Assembly (NCBI GenBank): GCA_003427395.1
Contig: BFEA01000014.1
Location: 2,228,058 to 2,250,553 of the forward strand
From: Chara braunii
Lineage: Eukaryota; Streptophyta; Charophyceae; Charales; Characeae
DNA: 22,496 nucleotides
Reading direction: 5' to 3'
The first letter of the stretch is position 1; the number at the start of each line of letters is the position of its first letter. A program made the position numbers and the translations under genes. This document shows positions 18,893-22,496 of the stretch, one piece after another. The notes under the pieces are model-generated. The model did not search any database and was not told where the DNA came from. It saw only the letters and a program-made list of their open reading frames with translations.

Positions 18893-19008
18893 AACTGTAT
18901 TCACCCGATTAGAACGCCCCTGGTCATTATAGCTGTATTTTTTGGGGCGATTTTCAGTCCAGATGCACAGCCATAATGACCAGGCGTTCTATTAGGTTGA
19001 AGACGGTT
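18893..19008 (+). mobile_element. Foldback MITE copy, diverged ends
   Basis: The left end CAACTGTATTCACCCGATTA and the right end TTAGGTTGAAGACGGTTG are imperfect inverted repeats. Inside are GAACGCCCCTGGTCATTATA, AGCTGTATTTTTTGGGGC, TTTCAGTCCAGATGCA and CCATAATGACCAGGCGTTCT, which match the 15218 and 13387 family members. It has a longer T-run at the centre than the other copies. Confidence 0.7.
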
Positions 19009-19088
19009 GTCAGGTTGTCTTATCTAGTGTGCCTTCTGTTTGGATGGTGACTTTCCATTTCTGGAAATTGTGTGTTATTTCAGTCTTT

Positions 19089-19220
19089 AGTTTGTGCTGC
19101 AGGAGAATACCTTTCTCGGCCTTTTGGCTAAAAATAGATCAAGTGTAGTATCTGTTCTGATCAGTTTAATATCTGATCCAAAAAAAAGAAAAAAAAAGAA
19201 AAAAGTTTGTGCTGCAGGAG
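19089..19220 (+). pseudogene. U2 snRNA retropseudogene with A-rich tail and 17-bp target-site duplication
   Basis: From 19107, ATACCTTTCTCGGCCTTTTG, GATCAAGTGTAGTATCTGTT and ATCAGTTTAATATCTGAT reproduce the 5' part of plant U2 snRNA, including the branch-point-binding GTAGTA. A few extra bases (AAATA) sit after GGCTA. The match stops after about 70 bases and passes into CC plus an A-rich tail (19180-19204). The 17-mer AGTTTGTGCTGCAGGAG lies exactly at both borders (19089-19105 and 19204-19220). A 3'-truncated, A-tailed copy inside a target duplication is the signature of LINE-mediated retroposition. The Sm site and the 3' half are absent, so it is not functional. Confidence 0.93.
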
Positions 19221-19352
19221 CGGAGAGAGGAAGGGAGGAGAACCTCTTACAATTTGCTGGATGGGGGCTTTCCACTTTTGGAATTTCTGTCGATCTGTGA
19301 TCAATTAGGAAGGCCAGCGAACGTTTCTAACCCCAAACTGCAAGAGGGCTAA

Positions 19353-19353
<1 letters not shown>

Positions 19354-19403
<50 letters not shown>
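19354..19403 (+). repeat. Poly(A) run of 50
   Basis: A pure A homopolymer is followed by an A/G-rich stretch to about 19475. It probably marks a retroposon tail; no source element is identifiable upstream. Confidence 0.95.
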
Positions 19404-19404
<1 letters not shown>

Positions 19405-19474
19405 AGGAAAGAAGAAAAAAAAGGAACAAAGGAAAAATATCAGACAAAGGAAAAAGAAGGAAGAAACAAAAAAA

Positions 19475-19660
19475 ATGCTTCCGTTGGCCTGAGGTTAGTG
19501 CACTAGCGAGCCTTATTTCGTCCCGACCCGAGAGTGAGTTGTTCTCAAGGTCCATACGCGTCTATTTCGCCCTCCAGACTCGGGGGAAGCAGCTCCCCAT
19601 GGTTCGAGAAATGCCTTGGTCCTACCGAAGGGGGTCAAGAGCTACTGAGCGCCCTTTATT
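19475..19660 (+). mobile_element. Possible tRNA-like SINE head after an A-rich tract
   Basis: CCGTTGGCCTGAGGTTAGTG followed by CACTAGCGAGCC resembles a tRNA D-arm/A-box, much like the minus-strand head at 12863. The best B-box-like text is TGTTCTCAAGG (about 19538) or, further off, GGTTCGAGAAATGCC (about 19601). Spacing and pairing are imperfect, so only SINE ancestry is suggested. Confidence 0.4.
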
Positions 19661-19664
19661 GATA

Positions 19665-19830
19665 TCACAGAAAATGACAAAAGTGAAAAAATGATGCACA
19701 CAGCCAAATCATCGAAAAAAAGGAAACGGAAAAAAGAAAGAAAAGAAAAAGAAAAAAGAAAAAGGAAAAACGAAAAAGGAAAAAGGGAAAAAGGACGGAA
19801 GAAAAAAAGGAGGAAAAGAGGAAAAAGGGT
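19665..19830 (+). repeat. A/G-rich purine tract
   Basis: The composition is dominated by GAAAAA and GGAAAA words. It gives a lysine/arginine-rich frame that has no domain and is not considered coding. Confidence 0.75.
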
Positions 19831-19892
19831 TCTCATTCCTGCGAGGCCAGCCGTCCCATCTTCAGCCGTTCGCCTGTCCAGCCATCGCTCAA

Positions 19893-19895
<3 letters not shown>

Positions 19896-19961
<66 letters not shown>
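19896..19961. repeat. GT dinucleotide microsatellite
   Basis: An uninterrupted TG repeat of about 33 units. Confidence 0.98.
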
Positions 19962-19962
<1 letters not shown>

Positions 19963-19991
19963 CGCGGGGAGGGGATGGAGGACCCCTCCCC

Positions 19992-20072
19992 CAATCAATC
20001 AATCAATCAATCAATCAACCAATCAATTAATCAATCAATCAACCAACTAATCAAGCAATCTATCAATCAATA
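19992..20072 (+). repeat. AATC tetranucleotide microsatellite
   Basis: Tandem AATC/CAAT units with occasional AACC, ATTA and TCTA variants; an A-run follows. Confidence 0.95.
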
Positions 20073-20177
20073 AAAAAAAAAAATCTAATTTTTTTTTCAC
20101 ACGCCAAAAAGTTGCAAAACAACCCCCCCCCCCTATTTATTTATTTTTTAGTTTTTTTTGCTCAAGGTGGTGGGGTC

Positions 20178-20193
20178 GGGGTTCCGGAACCCC
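20178..20193. repeat. 16-bp perfect palindrome GGGGTTCCGGAACCCC
   Basis: The inverted symmetry is exact, inside a G/C-rich segment (20160-20260). No associated gene or known site is recognised. Confidence 0.8.
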
Positions 20194-20259
20194 AATCCGC
20201 AACCCCCTTCCCCAACCCCCTCTTCCCTCGGCCGCAGCGGACCGCCGAAGACCACGGCC

Positions 20260-20740
20260 GCTGCAGGGGATTCATAGTCTACAAAACCCTGGGCTTAGAA
20301 AAAAAAACGGCCAAACCGGGGCGAACCGGCCTGGTCGACCGATCCAGTTCCGGTTGGCGGAGGGCCCCCTGATGCTATCGGGTTTCCAGCACTGCAACAG
20401 CGACCTTTTACTATTGCATTATGTGACCAAGGTTTTCCAATAACTAGTTTAGAGTTTAAATGAATCATAGTTACTTTATATATAGTTGCAATGAACCCAG
20501 ATCGTGAAGACAGTTATCAACAATGCAAGTCCAGATGAATATCAACCAGCTGATGATTACCAATAGTCAAGATCGTGTCCAGACAGAATGAGACGAGATA
20601 ATCATACACAGACGAAGGAGAGAGGAGGGAGATAAGACAAAGGAGAGGAAATAAATACAATGCCCACTCCTGCTTCGGGCTCCCTCCTCAATCACCACTT
20701 CAATAATCAATAGTCTGAACAAGTAGCTGAAGTACCTCAA
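20260..20740. other. Gene-free stretch
   Basis: No domain-bearing frame is present on either strand. The left part is GC-rich; from about 20400 the sequence becomes AT-richer, with TTATATATAG at 20474. A purine-rich segment lies at about 20610-20650, followed by AATAAATA at about 20650. The change in composition could mark an element border, but no terminal repeats were found. Confidence 0.5.
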
Positions 20741-20741
20741 T

Positions 20742-20755
20742 GTGCCACGTGGCAC
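20742..20755. promoter_or_regulatory. Palindromic G-box GTGCCACGTGGCAC
   Basis: This 14-bp perfect palindrome is centred on CACGTG with the preferred GCCACGTGGC flanks, which plant bZIP and bHLH factors bind well. A strong splice-donor-like CAG/GTAAGTA lies 60 bases downstream (20806-20815). No transcript is supported, so regulatory use is speculative; the site may belong to a repeat that carries CCACGTCAGC words. Confidence 0.4.
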
Positions 20756-20944
20756 GTCTAATCAGTCCTTCATCAGCGCAGGAGCAATGTCGACACGAAG
20801 ACAAACAGGTAAGTATCCACGATCTCTCCACAGTCCCGATCTTCCTCTTCCTCGCAACCAGTCACATCATGTCGACAGTGTGGACAATGCCACGTCAGCA
20901 ATCAAGACAGGTGGCAAACGCCACATCATCAATGAAGACCAATA

Positions 20945-21170
20945 GCAGCGCCACATATACCAGAGGCAGCGCCACGTCAGCATGCCACGTAGACCAGAGG
21001 CAGCGCCACATCAGCACGCCACGTAGACCAGAGGCAGCGCCACATATACCAGAGGCAGCGCCACGTCAGCATGCCATGAAGACCACAGGCAGCACCACAT
21101 CGGCATGCCATGAAGACCACAGGCAGCGCCACATCAGCATGCCATGAAGACCGCAGGCAGCACCACATCG
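20945..21170 (+). repeat. Minisatellite of 36-bp and 21-bp units
   Basis: Units of about 36 bases read CAGCGCCACATCAGCATGCC then A(T/C)G(A/T)AGACCA(C/G)AGG. They alternate with a shortened 21-base form (CGCCACATATACCAGAGGCA) at about 20947 and 21037. The left units have CCACGTAGACCAGAGG and the right units CCATGAAGACCACAGG, so the array has two sequence subtypes. Related CCACGTCAGC words begin upstream at about 20888. Confidence 0.88.
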
Positions 21171-21174
21171 TACA

Positions 21175-21920
21175 GTTGCAGACTTCTTCCTTGGACCTGA
21201 CGTTGTGTGGGTACCTGCATACAAACAAATGTGTGTGCTTGACCTGCGGCCTGGGCTAGGTACCTTTGGACTTTGACTGTTGGGTGGACCGACAGTTGAC
21301 CGAAGCCAACTGTCACACGCCCAGGCCCTGAAATCGTGAAGGGCCTTTACTGCCCTTATTTGGCCTGGGCTGAGGGCGGCCAAGTAGGCCTTCTGATGGC
21401 CCTCAGTTCCACGAGACATATGGCATGGGTTATTACATAATTGAAAAGTCACAAGTATCATAAAACCGACCTTCCACTTGGCTATACTCCAATCGACAAC
21501 CAGTGAAGCTGTTTTTATTTGAGTAATTCCCCCTATTCCGGACGAACCAAATCATATTTGATTTGACCTTCGGAAAATCCATATACCCTTCAAATTCACA
21601 AAGTTAACCCAATTGGTTGAAAAGAATCACAGACTTTTTGGCTTTCTGAGCATTTTGTCATTTTCATTTAAGATAAATAACAGATGCATATATGAACAAC
21701 TACCAACTAGTAGACTTATTTATGCCATATAAAGCACACCTCTGGATAAGGAAATGGTTCTTGTGTAAGCGCTCTATCCCGGCGGTGCTGAGAGGACCGC
21801 CAGAATTGAGGGCTTATCTGTAGGACTGCTCCATCTATTGGGGGTAGCCTCCAAGTTCTGCAATACTTCCCGCTGCACAGGCTCTTTCCTCAGAAAGTAT
21901 CTGCTACCAACTTTTGAAGC
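21175..21920. other. Gene-free stretch between the minisatellite and the U6 pseudogene
   Basis: The left part has GC-rich text with TGTCACACGCCCAGGCCC at 21311, a start reminiscent of LTRs. From about 21430 the sequence is AT-rich, with TATA-like words at about 21690 and 21729. No paired LTR, primer-binding site or coding domain was found. Confidence 0.5.
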
Positions 21921-22027
21921 GTCCCTGGGGACATCCGTTAAATCTGGAACTATACATAAAATATTAGCGTCCCCCTGCACAAGGATGGCACGCATAAATC
22001 GCAAAATGGTCTAAATAAATAAAGTAA

Positions 22028-22074
<47 letters not shown>
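21921..22074 (+). pseudogene. U6 snRNA-like retropseudogene with poly(A) tail
   Basis: GTCCCTGGGGACATCCGTTA, then GGAACTATACATAAAATATT, AGCGTCCCCCTGCACAAGG, ATGGCACGCATAAATCG and AAAATGGTCTAAAT follow U6 snRNA almost end to end (21921-22014). The invariant ACAGAGA box reads ACATAAAA, the 5' stem loop lacks its TTC loop, and no T-run terminator follows. The copy instead passes through AAATAAAGTAAC into 46 A (22029-22074). This indicates a processed, non-functional copy. No target-site duplication is obvious. Confidence 0.85.
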
Positions 22075-22075
<1 letters not shown>

Positions 22076-22203
22076 ACTGTTGACGGACATACATACTTGA
22101 GATGAAGTTGCGCTAAGCTTTTCAATACTGACTACTGCCTGAAAACTCAGTAATTTTCCTTTCCTATTTGCCAGAAGATTCTTAACTTCAAAGTTGAAAG
22201 TAG

Positions 22204-22315
22204 ACTCATTCAGAATTTTGGCCGATTATGAGTAGCCAAAAGGAAACAGGGGGGAACTACGCGGAAGTCACAAAAAGAGTTTGAAAATATACTTCTGGCA
22301 CACTCATTCAGAATT
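22204..22315 (+). repeat. 14-bp direct repeats bracketing 84 bp
   Basis: ACTCATTCAGAATT occurs at 22204-22217 and 22302-22315. The enclosed 84 bases have no recognised identity. This could be a target-site duplication of a very short insertion or simply a local repeat. Confidence 0.5.
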
Positions 22316-22405
22316 ATTTTTTTCAGACAACTGCACCTGTGACCGCTGGCGGGAATGGGTTCGGCCAGGAAAGGCTGCCGACCACGCCCCCCGTTAACAC
22401 CCGGC

Positions 22406-22409
<4 letters not shown>

Positions 22410-22458
<49 letters not shown>
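22410..22458. repeat. CT dinucleotide microsatellite
   Basis: A pure CT repeat of 49 bases runs directly into adapter sequence. A similar CT repeat borders the N gap at 10079-10145. Confidence 0.97.
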
Positions 22459-22460
<2 letters not shown>

Positions 22461-22496
22461 GTCTCTTATACACATCTAGATGTGTATAAGAGACAG
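22459..22496. other. Nextera/Tn5 mosaic-end junction adapter (assembly contamination)
   Basis: CTGTCTCTTATACACATCT (22459-22477) is followed at once by its reverse complement AGATGTGTATAAGAGACAG (22478-22496). This 38-base palindrome is the circularisation junction of Nextera mate-pair libraries, built from two Tn5 mosaic ends. It sits exactly at the sequence end and is almost certainly untrimmed adapter, not genomic DNA. Confidence 0.97.

Noticed and set aside
21921-22014. Functional U6 gene
   Set aside because: The ACAGAGA box is altered, there is no T-run terminator or recognisable U6 promoter, and a poly(A) tail is attached.
22459-22496. Genomic Tn5-family transposon end or natural palindrome
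   Set aside because: The sequence equals the commercial mosaic-end junction exactly and sits at the very end; adapter contamination is far more likely.

Overview
This is nuclear DNA of a eukaryote, most probably a green plant or streptophyte alga. A charophyte such as Chara would fit, but no species-level marker is visible. The evidence is one very long open frame encoding a plant-type BRAHMA (BRM) SWI/SNF ATPase, a U2 snRNA retrocopy with the plant-style 5' end ATACCTTTCTCGG, a U6 snRNA-like retrocopy, and abundant short repeats. There is no bacterial-style gene packing.

Layout. Bases 47-9937 (+) hold one uninterrupted reading frame of 3296 residues. In order it carries QLQ, polyQ, HSA, a two-lobed SNF2 ATPase, SnAC, about 470 Glu-rich residues, a Gly/Pro/Met-rich tail and a degenerate bromodomain-like segment. 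The frame is still open at the left edge of the window, so the true start may lie upstream. The gene is followed by a short presumed 3' UTR, a CT microsatellite and a 410-base assembly gap (10146-10555).

From about 10.6 kb to the right end I find no convincing protein gene. The region is a mosaic of small non-autonomous elements and satellites. It contains a 157-bp terminal-inverted-repeat element; at least six copies, whole or partial, of a roughly 110-bp foldback MITE, two of them joined through a perfect 71-bp-arm palindrome; a repeated Pol III B-box SINE-like unit; and several tRNA-like SINE heads. It also contains a U2 retropseudogene with a perfect 17-bp target-site duplication, a U6 pseudogene with a 46-A tail, three adjacent tandem-repeat arrays at 15.57-18.23 kb (the last with a 4-monomer higher-order period), and a 36/21-bp minisatellite near 21 kb.

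The last 38 bases are two head-to-head Nextera/Tn5 mosaic ends joined to a CT repeat. This is almost certainly a mate-pair library junction adapter left in the assembly, not biology.

The only gene-level function visible is chromatin remodelling by BRM. The repeat-rich flank is best read as a record of LINE-type retrotransposition (snRNA and tRNA-like retrocopies) plus DNA-transposon MITE activity.
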